Source: Oceanicella sp. SM1341
Lineage (GTDB): Bacteria > Pseudomonadota > Alphaproteobacteria > Rhodobacterales > Rhodobacteraceae
Length of the DNA stretch: 64,000 bases
NCBI RefSeq assembly: GCF_003448965.1
Contig: NZ_QRGC01000001.1
Location: 248,001-312,000 of the forward strand
Direction: 5' to 3'
This document shows positions 55,930 through 64,000 of this stretch, in pieces. Both the position numbers and the translations under genes were made by a program. Below the pieces are notes generated by a model. The model was not told the DNA's origin and did no database searches. It saw only the letters and a list, made by a program, of their open reading frames with translations. Positions within the stretch are counted from its first letter, which is position 1, and the number at the start of each line of letters is the position of its first letter.

Positions 55930-57717
55930 TCAGGGCGCGCGCCACCAGACCTCGGGCAGGAAGCCCGGCCAGTCGCCGTAGAGCGGCGTGGTGTCCGGGT
56001 AGTGCAGCGTCGCCTCATGGGCGATCCAGCTCTCCGGCGTGTACCAGAACGGAATGACATAGCGCCCCTTGGTCAGCACCCGGTCGAGCGCGCGGGTGGC
56101 GGAGGTGAACGCCTCCATGCTGCGCGCCGAGAGCATCTGCGGGATGAGCGCGTCCACCGCCGGGCTTGCGAGCCCCATGTAGTTGCGCGTGCCCTCCTGG
56201 GTGCGGCCGGCCGAGCCCCAGTAGAACTCCTGCTCGTTGCCGGGGCTGAGCGACAGCGCCCAGGTGTTCACCATCATGTCGTAGTCATAGGAGGTGCGGC
56301 GGGCGTTGTACTGGGCGTCATCGGTGAAGATGGCCCGCGCCTCGATGCCCAGCGACTTCAGCGCGTCGACGAAGATGCCGGCCACCGCCTCGTCGTCCGC
56401 GCCGCGCAGCATGATGTCGATGCGCATCGGCTGGCCGGAGGTGTCGGCCAGCACGCCGTTCGCGCCCACGCTCCAGCCCGCCTCCTCCAGCAGCTTGCGC
56501 GCCTCGCGCAGGGCACGGCGGTTGCGGCCCTGTGCATCGCCGTTCTGCGGCTCCTCAGCCTCGAAGATGTCCTCGGGCAGCTCCTCGGCAAAGGGCTCGA
56601 GCAGCGCGCGCTCGCCCTCGCCGGCGGGGCCCTCGATACCCAGCGGCGAGTTGCCGAAATAGCTCGGGATGCGCCGGTAGGCCCCGCCGAGCAGCCGCGC
56701 GTTGATCCAGTCGAAGTTGAAGGCGAGGGTCAGCGCCTCGCGCACGCGGATGTCGGCGAACATCGGCCGGCGGGTGTTGAACACGAAGCCGTGCATGCCC
56801 GTGGGCCGGCCGTTGGGGATGGTGGAGAGCACCACCCGGCCGTCGCGCACCGCGGGGAAATCGTATTCCGTCTGCCAGCGCACCGCGTCGCCCTCGCGCT
56901 GGGCCGAGAGCAGCCCGCCGCGGAACGCCTCGAACAGCGCGTTGGAATCGCGGAAGAAATCGTAGCGGATCTCGTCGAGATTGTTGCGCCCGCGGTTGAA
57001 GCCGATGCCGTCGCCCCAGTAGTCGCGGTTGCGGCGGAAGGTGAGGGAGCGGCCCGGCTTCGCATCCGCCACCACGTAGGGGCCGGAGCCCACGGGGATG
57101 CGCATCGAGCTCTGGGCGAAGTCATGCCCCTCCCAGTCCGCCTTCTCCAGGATGGGCCGCAGCCCGAGGATGAGCGGCAGCTCGCGGTCCTCCTCCGAGA
57201 AGGTGAAGCGGATCGAGCGCGGCCCGGTCTGCTCCATCTTCGCCACCTTCGCCCAGGAGGAGGCAAAGCCCGGCAGGCCCTTCTCGGCCAGCACCTGCAT
57301 GGAGAACATCACGTCCTCCACCGTCACCGGGTTTCCGTCGGAAAACCGGGCCTCGGGGCGCAGGGTGAACTCCACCCAGGAGCGGGCGTCATCGGTCTCC
57401 ACCGATTCGGCGAGCAGGCCGTAGAGGGTGAAGGGCTCGTCGATGCTGCGGCCCATGAGCGATTCGAACACATGGCTGCGCATGCCCCAGGGCGCGTTGC
57501 CCTTCAGGATCCACGGGTTGAGACTATCGAAGCCGCCGAGCTCGCCCATCACGATGCGCCCGCCCTGCGGCGCGTCGGGATTCGCGTAGGGCAGATGGTC
57601 GAATCCCTCCGGCAGCGCCGGCTCTCCGTACATGGATATAGCGTGCCGCGGCGCGCCGACCGCTACAGATGCGTCCAGCAACAGGATTGTGGCCAGGAGG
57701 GATCGGACAATCGTCAA
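55930..57717 (-). CDS. Extracellular solute-binding protein family 5 (YejA-like)
   Basis: 595 residues. Signal peptide MTIVRSLLATILLLDASVAV to GAP, then HAISMYGEPALPEGFDHLPY, the characteristic start of YejA-type oligopeptide/microcin-C-type binding proteins. No permease or ATPase gene is adjacent, so it is an orphan here. Full length, no break. Its promoter shares the gap with the candidate small RNA at 57824. Confidence 0.92.
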   Translation of the reverse strand: MTIVRSLLATILLLDASVAVGAPRHAISMYGEPALPEGFDHLPYANPDAPQGGRIVMGELGGFDSLNPWILKGNAPWGMRSHVFESLMGRSIDEPFTLYGLLAESVETDDARSWVEFTLRPEARFSDGNPVTVEDVMFSMQVLAEKGLPGFASSWAKVAKMEQTGPRSIRFTFSEEDRELPLILGLRPILEKADWEGHDFAQSSMRIPVGSGPYVVADAKPGRSLTFRRNRDYWGDGIGFNRGRNNLDEIRYDFFRDSNALFEAFRGGLLSAQREGDAVRWQTEYDFPAVRDGRVVLSTIPNGRPTGMHGFVFNTRRPMFADIRVREALTLAFNFDWINARLLGGAYRRIPSYFGNSPLGIEGPAGEGERALLEPFAEELPEDIFEAEEPQNGDAQGRNRRALREARKLLEEAGWSVGANGVLADTSGQPMRIDIMLRGADDEAVAGIFVDALKSLGIEARAIFTDDAQYNARRTSYDYDMMVNTWALSLSPGNEQEFYWGSAGRTQEGTRNYMGLASPAVDALIPQMLSARSMEAFTSATRALDRVLTKGRYVIPFWYTPESWIAHEATLHYPDTTPLYGDWPGFLPEVWWRAP

Positions 57718-57788
57718 TGGTCTGCTCCAGTCGTTTGCGGGAGTTTCATTGCAAGTTTAGGCACTTGGCAACCGCCGTTAATTTTCGC

Positions 57789-57817
57789 TTGGCGCTCGGG
57801 GCCGCATTGCGTATGAT
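57789..57817 (+). promoter_or_regulatory. Sigma-70 promoter of candidate small RNA 2
   Basis: TTGGCG (57789-57794), 17 bp, TATGAT (57812-57817). Good match and ideal spacing, with start expected near 57824. Confidence 0.7.
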
Positions 57818-57823
57818 CTCCCC

Positions 57824-57899
57824 ACTGCTCGATAGGTTTCTTGCCTGTATGAAACCTGCCTCAACACTCAACGCCCTCCTCGTGAGGGCGTTTTTTTTT
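57824..57899 (+). ncRNA. Candidate small RNA 2
   Basis: About 76 nt. It has its own promoter (57789-57817), a 5' hairpin AGGTTTC/GAAACCT (57834-57840, 57851-57857, 10-nt loop), a short unpaired linker (57858-57869), and a terminator hairpin with nine T. It is in a gap with no rightward protein gene, between two leftward genes. The architecture is that of a trans-acting, possibly Hfq-dependent, small RNA. I do not recognise the family. Confidence 0.7.
57870..57899 (+). terminator. Strong Rho-independent terminator of candidate small RNA 2
   Basis: AACGCCCTC (57870-57878), 5-nt loop, GAGGGCGTT (57884-57892), then T-run to 57899 (nine T in total). It works only rightward. Confidence 0.9.
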
Positions 57900-57945
57900 G
57901 GGCGGGTCGCGGGCCGCGCGCGGGCCGCCCGGCCGGGGCGCCTGC

Positions 57946-58575
57946 CTATTGCGGATCTAGGGTGGTGACCCAGAGCACCTCGGCGTCCTCGGCCGAGATC
58001 GACACGAGGTTGTGGCCCATGGAGGCGTCGTAATAGGCGCTGTCGCCGGGGCCCATCTCCACCGCCTCGTAATACTCGCAGAAGAAGCGGATGCGGCCCG
58101 AGACCACGAAGAGGAATTCCTCGCCGTCATGGCGCACCCAGCCGTCGAACTCCTCAAAGGCGCGGGCGCGGATGGTGGCGAGATAGGGCAGCATCTTCTT
58201 GGCCGCGATCTCGGGCGCGAGCATGCGGTGCTCGTAGGTGGGCGTCGGGTGCGGCTTGCCCTGCCCCGCGGGCGTGAGGGCTCGGCGCGCCAGCACCCGG
58301 TCGGAGCGCGAGGGGGTGAAGAGCTGCGGCACCGAGATGCCGAGGCCGCGCGCCAGCTTCTGCACCGCATCGAACGTGGGAGACATCTGCTCGTTCTCGA
58401 TCTTCGAGAGCGTGGAGCGCGCCAGCCCGGCCTGCTTCGCCGCCTGCTCCAGCGTCCAGTTGCGCTCGCGGCGCAGCTCGCGCACACGCTCGCCCAGCCG
58501 CAGTTCCTCGACCGCGGCCTGCGGCTGGCCTGCGCGCGCCAGTTGCAAGAGACTGTTTTCCCGGGGGTCGGCCAT
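57946..58575 (-). CDS. XRE-family regulator with C-terminal cupin
   Basis: 209 residues. An XRE/Cro HTH (LGERVRELRRERNWTLEQAA to GLARSTLSKIENEQMSPTFD, about 27-80) and a cupin_2 domain (HDGEEFLFVVSGRIRFFCEY to MGPGDSAYYDASMGHNLVSI, about 145-200). Such proteins sense small metabolites, often linked to amino acid or polyamine metabolism. AAGGAGGA precedes the ATG. Target genes are unknown; it is divergent from the FrnE gene with 102 bp between starts. Confidence 0.9.
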   Translation of the reverse strand: MADPRENSLLQLARAGQPQAAVEELRLGERVRELRRERNWTLEQAAKQAGLARSTLSKIENEQMSPTFDAVQKLARGLGISVPQLFTPSRSDRVLARRALTPAGQGKPHPTPTYEHRMLAPEIAAKKMLPYLATIRARAFEEFDGWVRHDGEEFLFVVSGRIRFFCEYYEAVEMGPGDSAYYDASMGHNLVSISAEDAEVLWVTTLDPQ

Positions 58576-58677
58576 CGCCCTCCTCCTTAGATCCCCCTTC
58601 CTCTATGCGATCGGGCCGGGAATGGCGAGACGGAATGTGAATTCCAAAGCGCGGCACGCCTTGCTAGGCTCGCGCCC

Positions 58678-59352
58678 ATGATCACACTCGACATCATCTC
58701 CGACCCGATCTGCCCCTGGTGCTACCTGGGCAAGGCGAAACTCGACCGGGCGCTGGACGCGGCCCCCGACCATCCGTTCGACATCCGCTGGCGGCCCTTC
58801 CGGCTCAACCCCGACATGCCGCGCGAGGGCGCGGACCGGCGCGCCTTCATGGCGGCGAAGTTCGGCGCCGCCGAGTTCGAGGCGATGAACGCCCGCCTGA
58901 GCGAGGCCGGCGCCGAGGTGGGCGTGCAGTTCGAGTTCGACCGCATCACCCGCACGCCCGACACCACCGACTGTCACCGCCTGATCCGCTGGGCCAGCGT
59001 GACCGGCAACCAGACCATGGTGGCCGACGAGCTGTTCCGCCGCTACTTCCGCGAGGGCCAGGACATCTCCGAGCTGCCGGTTCTGGTGGAGGTGGCCGAG
59101 CAGGCCGGGCTCGACGGCGAGGCCATCCTGCGCCTGCTCACCGGCGACGCGGAGCGCGAGGAGATCGAGAAGGAGGACGCCATGGCCCGCGAGATGGGCG
59201 TGACCGGCGTGCCCACCTTCCTCATCGGCGGCAAGTATGTGCTCCAGGGCGCACAGGAGAGCGAGACCTGGGCGCAGGTGATTGAACAGCTCCGCTCCAT
59301 GCCCATATCCGGCGAGGACGCGGACGAGGAAGAGGATACGGAGGCGCGATGA
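58678..59352 (+). CDS. DsbA-family oxidoreductase, FrnE-like
   Basis: 224 residues. Thioredoxin fold with the redox motif C12-P-W-C15 (ICPWCYLGK) at the N-terminus and the cis-proline loop GVTGVPTFLIGGKYVLQGAQ. No signal peptide, so it is cytoplasmic, as for FrnE, linked to oxidative-stress tolerance in other bacteria. Acidic C-terminal tail (GEDADEEEDTEAR). Its stop overlaps the next ATG by 4 bp. Confidence 0.9.
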   Translation: MITLDIISDPICPWCYLGKAKLDRALDAAPDHPFDIRWRPFRLNPDMPREGADRRAFMAAKFGAAEFEAMNARLSEAGAEVGVQFEFDRITRTPDTTDCHRLIRWASVTGNQTMVADELFRRYFREGQDISELPVLVEVAEQAGLDGEAILRLLTGDAEREEIEKEDAMAREMGVTGVPTFLIGGKYVLQGAQESETWAQVIEQLRSMPISGEDADEEEDTEAR

Positions 59353-59846
59353 ACGGATTTCTCGAGGTCCTGCAGCGGGTCGGCGCGACGCCCGCTTCCT
59401 GGGCGATCATCGTGATCGCGCTGATCTGGGCCTCGTGCTCGCTCGTCAAGCTGCTGATCTGCCCGATCGCCAACTGCCGCATGCCGGTGGGCGAGATCGC
59501 GCCGGAGGAGGCGGAGCGCCAGGTGAACCAGCGGGTGCGCCACCCGCTGAGCTTTCTCGTGCTGATGCTGCTGGGCATCGGCCTGGCGGTGGCGGGGCTC
59601 TTCGGCCTCGCCTCGGACCTGCACCGCGGCACCATCGCTTTCTTCATGCTCGCGGTCGGCCTGTTCCTCGTGCTCACCCTGCCCATGCGCCAGCGCATCC
59701 GCGACGGCGAGCTGAGGGTGATGGCCGCCCGCGACATGGAGGGCCGCCAGCTCATGTCATCGAACCTGCGCCACGAGCATCGCATGCTGCTGTGCTACGA
59801 GTTCGGCGCGCTCTCGCTGCTTACCCTCACGGTGCTGCTCTTCTGA
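59349..59846 (+). CDS. Membrane protein of unknown function coupled to frnE-like gene
   Basis: 165 residues with about four hydrophobic helices (WAIIVIALIWASCSLVKLLI; PLSFLVLMLLGIGLAVAGLF; TIAFFMLAVGLFLVLTLPM; ALSLLTLTVLLF). Cysteines occur only near the first helix (C30, C38, C43) and one near the end. No family recognised. Starts inside the FrnE stop (ATGA), suggesting a functional link, perhaps as a redox substrate of the DsbA-like protein; that is inference. Confidence 0.7.
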   Translation: MNGFLEVLQRVGATPASWAIIVIALIWASCSLVKLLICPIANCRMPVGEIAPEEAERQVNQRVRHPLSFLVLMLLGIGLAVAGLFGLASDLHRGTIAFFMLAVGLFLVLTLPMRQRIRDGELRVMAARDMEGRQLMSSNLRHEHRMLLCYEFGALSLLTLTVLLF

Positions 59847-59873
59847 GAGCGACCGGCCCGGCAACAGGCATGG

Positions 59874-59895
59874 CGGCCCCTTCGCGGGGCCGTTT
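59874..59895 (+). terminator. Weak hairpin terminator between the membrane protein gene and mfd
   Basis: CGGCCCC (59874-59880), 5-nt loop, GGGGCCG (59886-59892), TTT. It lies between convergent 3' ends. Confidence 0.5.
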
Positions 59896-59913
59896 CCATT
59901 CGGGGCCGGGCCC

Positions 59914-62900
59914 TCAGGCCTGTTTCGCCAGCGCCGCGAGGTCGCGCGCGATGCCGTAGGCGCCCTTCACCCGCTGGCCCGCGGTCTCCCAGCCCCGCTG
60001 GATCACCACCTTGTTGTCGCGGATCTTCGCCTGGCCCTTCTGGTCGTTCAGGAAGGCCACGAGCCCCGCCGGATTGGCGAACTTGTCGTTGCGGAAGGTG
60101 AGCACCGCGCCCTTCGGCCCGGTGTCGAGCCGGGCGATGCCGGCGCGGCGGCACATGGTCTTGATGCGCACCACCCGCAGCAGCACCTCCACCTCCTTGG
60201 GCAGGGCGCCGAACCGGTCGATCAGCTCGGCGGCGAAGCCCTCCAGCTCCACCTTGGTCTCCAGCCCGGAGAGGCGGCGGTAGAGGCCGAGGCGCACGTC
60301 GAGGTCGGGGACATACTCCTCCGGGATCAGCACCGGCACACCGAGGTTGATCTGCGGCGACCACTGCTCGTCGAGTTCGGCCAGCCCCTCGCCCTCGCCG
60401 GAGCGCAGGCGGGTGATCGCCTCCTCCAGCATCTCCTGGTAAAGCTCGTAGCCCACCTCGCGCACCTGGCCGGACTGTTCCTCGCCCAGCAGGTTGCCCG
60501 CGCCGCGGATGTCGAGGTCATGCGAGGCGAGGTTGAAGCCCGCCCCGAGACTGTCAAGCGAGCCGAGCACCTTCAGGCGCTTCTCGGCCGCGGGCGTGAG
60601 CTTCTTGCGCGGCTCGGTGGTGAAATAGGCATAGGCGCGCAGCTTCGAGCGGCCCACGCGGCCGCGGATCTGGTAGAGCTGGGCGAGGCCGAACATGTCG
60701 GCCCGGCCGACGACGAGCGTGTTCGCCGTGGGGATGTCGAGGCCCGATTCCACGATGGTGGTGGCCAGCAGCACGTCGTACTTGCCGTCGTAGAAGGCGT
60801 TCATCCGGTCATCGAGCTCGCCCGGCGCCATCTGGCCATGCGCCACGACGAAACTCAGCTCCGGCAGCTGCTCCTTGAGGAACGCCTCCGTCTCCTCGAG
60901 GTCGGAGATGCGCGGCACCACGAAGAAGGACTGCCCGCCGCGGTAATGCTCGCGCAGCAGCGCCTCGCGCACCACCACGGGGTCGAACGGGCTCACGTAG
61001 GTGCGGATCGCGAGGCGGTCGACCGGGGGCGAGGCGATGAGCGACAGCTCGCGCACGCCCGAGAGCGACATCTGGAGGGTGCGGGGGATCGGCGTCGCGG
61101 TCATGGTGAGCACGTGGATGTCGGAGCGCAGCTGCTTCAGCCGCTCCTTGTGCGCCACGCCGAAATGCTGCTCCTCGTCCACCACCAGCAGGCCGAGATT
61201 GGCAAAGCGCACCTGCTTGGAGAGCAGCGCATGCGTGCCCACCACGATCTCCACTTCGCCGCGGGCAAGGCCGTCACGCGTCTCCTGCGCCTCTTTCGCC
61301 GAGACGAAGCGCGAGAGCTGGCGCACCTTCACCGGCATGCCGCGGAAGCGCTCGGCAAAGCCCTTGTAGTGCTGGCGGGCGAGCAGCGTGGTGGGCGCCA
61401 CCACCGCCACCTGCACGCCCGACATCGCCGCCACGAAGGCCGCGCGCAGGGCAACCTCGGTCTTGCCGAAGCCCACGTCGCCGCACACCAGCCGGTCCAT
61501 CGGCCGGCCGGAGGCCATGTCCTCGAGCACGTCGGCGATGGCGGAGAGCTGGTCCTCGGTCTCCTGGTAGGGGAAGCGGGCGCAGAACTCCTCCCAGAGG
61601 CCGCCATCGGGCGGGGTGAGGATCTCGCCCTTGCGCAGCATCCGCTCTGCGGCGATGCGGATAAGCTTGTCCGCCATCTCGCGGATGCGCTCCTTGAGCT
61701 TCGCCTTCTTCGCCTGCCATGCGCCGCCGCCCAGCCGGTCGAGCAGCCCTTCCTCGTGGCCGTAGCGGGTGAGCAGCTCGATGTTCTCCACCGGCAGGTA
61801 GAGCTTGTCGGCATTGGCGTATTCGAGGGCAAGGCACTCGTGCGGGGCGCCCATCGCCTCGATGGTCTGCAGGCCCATGTAGCGGCCCACGCCGTGGTCG
61901 ACATGCACCACGAGGTCGCCCGGCGAGATGGAGCCCACCTCGGTGAGGAAATTCTCCGCCTTGCGCCTGCGCTTGGGCGCCCGGATCAGCCGGTCCCCCA
62001 GCACGTCCTGCTCGGAGATCACCGTGGCGCCGTCGATCTCGAACCCGTGCTCGAGCCCCCAGATGATGAGGTAGAGCCCCTTGGGGTCGGTCATCTCGGC
62101 CCAGCGGCTCACCGGGGTGGCGCCCTCCAGCCCGCTGTCGGCCATCAGGTGGCCCAGCCGCTCGCGCGCGCCCTCGGAGTAGGAGGCGATCACCACCTGC
62201 CCCTCGCGGCGCTTCGCGCGCACATGGTCGGCCAGCGCGCCGAAGAGCGAGACCTCCTGCGCCTGGCGCTCGGGCGCGAAGTTGCGCCCGATGCGGCCGC
62301 CCGCGTCGATCACCCCCGGGCCGGTGGGCTGGGGCAGCTCGGAGAAGGGCCGGCGCGCTCTGCCTTCCAGCCCCGCCTCCCAGGCCGCCTCGTCGAGGTA
62401 GAGCAGATCGGGCGCCACCGGCTTGTAGACCGTGCCGGAGATCTGCTTGCCCTTCAGCGCGGCGGCGCGGGCCTCGTAATGGTCCTCCACCGCCTCGCGG
62501 CGGCTGGCCAGGGCGGCGTCGATCTGGTCGTCGAAGCTCACCGGCGCGCCGGGCAGGTAGTCGAACAGCGTGTCGAGCCGCTCGTGGAAGAAGGGCAGCC
62601 AGTGCTCGAAACCCTGGTGCTTGCGCCCGGCGCTGATCGCCTCGTAGAGCGGGTCGTCGAGGCCGGCGGCGCCGAAGGTCTCGCGGTAGCGGGTGCGGAA
62701 GCGGGTGATGGCTTCCTCGTCGAGGATCACCTCGGAGACCGGCGCGAGCTCGACCGAGCTCACCTTCTCGATGGTGCGCTGGGTCTCGGCGTCGAAGCGG
62801 CGCGCGCCGTCGAGCACGTCGCCGAAGAGGTCGAGCCGCACGGGCGAGGCAGCCCCCGGCGGGAAGATGTCGACGATGCCGCCGCGGATGGCGAAATCAC

Positions 62901-63369
62901 CGGGCTCCATCACCGTGGAGGCGCGGTTGAACCCCATGCGGCCCAGGTAGGCGGTGAGCGCCTCGAGGTCGATCTGCCGACCCACGGTGGCGGTGAAGCT
63001 CGCGCCCGCGATGGTGTCGCGCGCGGGCACGCGCTGGGTGGCGGCGTTGAGCGTGGTGAGCAGCACCGCGGGGCGGTCGAACCCGGCGGCGAGGGTGGCG
63101 AGGGTTGCCATGCGGGTCGCCGCGATCTCGGCGTTGGGCGAGATGCGGTCATACGGCAGGCAGTCCCAGGCCGGGAAGCGCAGCACCGGCAGGCCGGGGT
63201 CGAAGATGGCGAGCGCCTCGGCCATGGCGGCCACGCGGGCATCGTCGCGCGCCACATGGATGACCGGGCCCTTCGCCCGGGCCACGAGGTCGCAGAGCAG
63301 CTTCGCGTCGAAGCCCTGCGGCGCGCCGCCGACGAGCGTGCGGACGGGAGGGAGCGGTGTCATCTTCAT
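59914..63369 (-). CDS. mfd: Transcription-repair coupling factor
   Basis: 1151 residues, full length. UvrB-like N-terminal region, RNA-polymerase-interaction (CarD-like) domain near residues 485-550 (ISPGDLVVHVDHGVGRYMGL), helicase domain with Walker A GDVGFGKTEVALRA and DEEQ box VVDEEQHFG, SAT motif TMTATPIPRT, and TRCF C-terminal domain. It removes stalled RNA polymerase and recruits UvrA. A second ATG lies at 63363. It has its own promoter region, 136 bp from the next gene. Confidence 0.97.
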   Translation of the reverse strand: MKMTPLPPVRTLVGGAPQGFDAKLLCDLVARAKGPVIHVARDDARVAAMAEALAIFDPGLPVLRFPAWDCLPYDRISPNAEIAATRMATLATLAAGFDRPAVLLTTLNAATQRVPARDTIAGASFTATVGRQIDLEALTAYLGRMGFNRASTVMEPGDFAIRGGIVDIFPPGAASPVRLDLFGDVLDGARRFDAETQRTIEKVSSVELAPVSEVILDEEAITRFRTRYRETFGAAGLDDPLYEAISAGRKHQGFEHWLPFFHERLDTLFDYLPGAPVSFDDQIDAALASRREAVEDHYEARAAALKGKQISGTVYKPVAPDLLYLDEAAWEAGLEGRARRPFSELPQPTGPGVIDAGGRIGRNFAPERQAQEVSLFGALADHVRAKRREGQVVIASYSEGARERLGHLMADSGLEGATPVSRWAEMTDPKGLYLIIWGLEHGFEIDGATVISEQDVLGDRLIRAPKRRRKAENFLTEVGSISPGDLVVHVDHGVGRYMGLQTIEAMGAPHECLALEYANADKLYLPVENIELLTRYGHEEGLLDRLGGGAWQAKKAKLKERIREMADKLIRIAAERMLRKGEILTPPDGGLWEEFCARFPYQETEDQLSAIADVLEDMASGRPMDRLVCGDVGFGKTEVALRAAFVAAMSGVQVAVVAPTTLLARQHYKGFAERFRGMPVKVRQLSRFVSAKEAQETRDGLARGEVEIVVGTHALLSKQVRFANLGLLVVDEEQHFGVAHKERLKQLRSDIHVLTMTATPIPRTLQMSLSGVRELSLIASPPVDRLAIRTYVSPFDPVVVREALLREHYRGGQSFFVVPRISDLEETEAFLKEQLPELSFVVAHGQMAPGELDDRMNAFYDGKYDVLLATTIVESGLDIPTANTLVVGRADMFGLAQLYQIRGRVGRSKLRAYAYFTTEPRKKLTPAAEKRLKVLGSLDSLGAGFNLASHDLDIRGAGNLLGEEQSGQVREVGYELYQEMLEEAITRLRSGEGEGLAELDEQWSPQINLGVPVLIPEEYVPDLDVRLGLYRRLSGLETKVELEGFAAELIDRFGALPKEVEVLLRVVRIKTMCRRAGIARLDTGPKGAVLTFRNDKFANPAGLVAFLNDQKGQAKIRDNKVVIQRGWETAGQRVKGAYGIARDLAALAKQA

Positions 63370-63505
63370 CTCAGACCATCCGGGATCTCTGGCCGGGCAT
63401 CCGGGGCTTCACGGGGGCTGCGGGGCGGGCGCGGGCCGGGGCCGCAGCGTACGGCAGCCTGTCTGCCATACTGGCCCCGGGCGCCGGAGACAAGCCGCGA
63501 GGCCC

Positions 63506-64000
63506 CTACCAGCGCCTGAGGCCGAAGAGGAAGGCCGCCCCGAAGAGCGCCGCCGCGGTGATCGAGAGCAGTGCCACGAGCTGATTGAAGAAGCGCCGCC
63601 GCGCCAGCCGCTTGCGCAGCGCCTCGCCCTGCAGCCCGCCCGCGGCGATGTGCACCGCGAGCCGCGCGTTCAGCGCCCGCACCACGAGGAGCGGCAGCGC
63701 GAGAAAGCTCGCCCCCTGCGCCGCCTCCACCCCGCCGTAGAACCCCAGCGTCACCAGCGCCGACACCGCGAAGGCCGCCACCGCCAGCACATAGGCCCCC
63801 GAGGAGGCGAGCGAGGCCGCCTCCCGCGCCGCGTGGATGGCCGCGAGGCTGTCGACCTGCCGGGCCGCCTCCCCGCCCCGGTGCTCGGCCCGGATCAGCA
63901 GATCGTAGGGCACGCCCACCGTCCAGTGGCAGGTCACGCTCCAGGCCAGCACGGTGATCACCCAGTACCACAGGCTGTCGAATGTGCCGGTGCTGATCAG
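63506..64000 (-). CDS. Partial membrane protein (Rhodobacterales, often named SufBCD-complex component)
   Basis: At least 165 codons; the 5' end lies beyond the right edge. An internal GTG at 63961 could be read as a start, but the frame continues in good protein sequence (GTFDSLWYWVITVLAWSVTC) to the window edge. Three or four hydrophobic helices and a basic C-terminus (FLFGLRRW). It resembles a Rhodobacterales membrane protein often annotated as a component of SufBCD complex; that name is doubtful and no suf gene is in view. Confidence 0.6.
   Translation of the reverse strand: MISTGTFDSLWYWVITVLAWSVTCHWTVGVPYDLLIRAEHRGGEAARQVDSLAAIHAAREAASLASSGAYVLAVAAFAVSALVTLGFYGGVEAAQGASFLALPLLVVRALNARLAVHIAAGGLQGEALRKRLARRRFFNQLVALLSITAAALFGAAFLFGLRRW

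Overview
The window is a gene-dense, very GC-rich stretch of chromosome from an alphaproteobacterium, most likely of the order Rhodobacterales (Rhodobacteraceae or a close relative). The evidence is gene content and order: rplU-rpmA-GNAT-obgE-proB-proA, aroB-aroK divergent from an exported protein plus xerD, an IalB-family protein, an ACP-ketosynthase-lpxD unit, and strong third-position GC bias that creates very long antisense open frames. It reads as core chromosome with metabolic accessory loci. I see no insertion sequence, prophage, CRISPR array, rRNA or tRNA gene.

Layout. 1-4397: housekeeping and stress genes (a COQ10/RatA-type START protein, hpt, an alpha/beta hydrolase, lipA, oxyR). 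4396-6056: the divergent oxyR/katA pair with an OxyR-type operator and a catalase terminator. 6125-10114: a PNPOx-like protein, a DUF2237 protein, and a probable hydroxycinnamate locus (DUF3237 gene, MarR regulator, feruloyl-CoA synthase) with the same 17-bp operator in front of both transcription units. 10218-16854: a three-gene transglutaminase / circularly permuted ATP-grasp + alpha-E / transglutaminase-DUF2126 operon, a predicted peptide-forming or protein-modifying system. 16984-24868: a GT39 glycosyltransferase, aroB-aroK, a 45-residue membrane protein, an exported helical protein, xerD and a CorC/HlyC-type transporter. 24869-25597: a 729-base gap with one or two candidate small RNAs.

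25598-32068: ialB, then a cyanate locus (substrate-binding protein, permease, ATPase, cynS) divergent from a PAS-AAA+-Fis regulator whose sigma-54 contact loop and second arginine finger are lost. 32393-34978: an FAD monooxygenase with a DUF2783 partner, divergent from a LuxR-type regulator. 34998-37601: ketosynthase, acyl carrier protein and lpxD for lipid A acyl supply. 37722-40450: a divergent L,D-transpeptidase / DUF882 pair for peptidoglycan. 40607-45531: proA, proB, obgE, GNAT, rpmA, rplU read leftward from a promoter near 45500.

45565-53049: a complete branched-chain-type (HAAT) ABC transporter transcribed with a GMC oxidoreductase and divergent from a LysR regulator with a perfect 16-bp palindrome. 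53109-59846: nhaA, a DUF502 protein, a LysE/ArgO exporter, an orphan YejA-like peptide-binding protein, a strong small-RNA candidate (57824-57899), an XRE-cupin regulator, a FrnE-like DsbA protein and a small membrane protein. 59914-64000: mfd and the 3' part of a Rhodobacterales membrane protein that runs off the window.

The most unusual points are the degenerate enhancer-binding protein at the cyanate locus, the small RNA at 57824-57899, the shared MarR operator linking DUF3237 to feruloyl-CoA synthase, and the ATP-grasp/transglutaminase operon. All coordinates, motifs and palindromes were read by eye. Family names rest on recognised motifs and overall resemblance, not on a database search.
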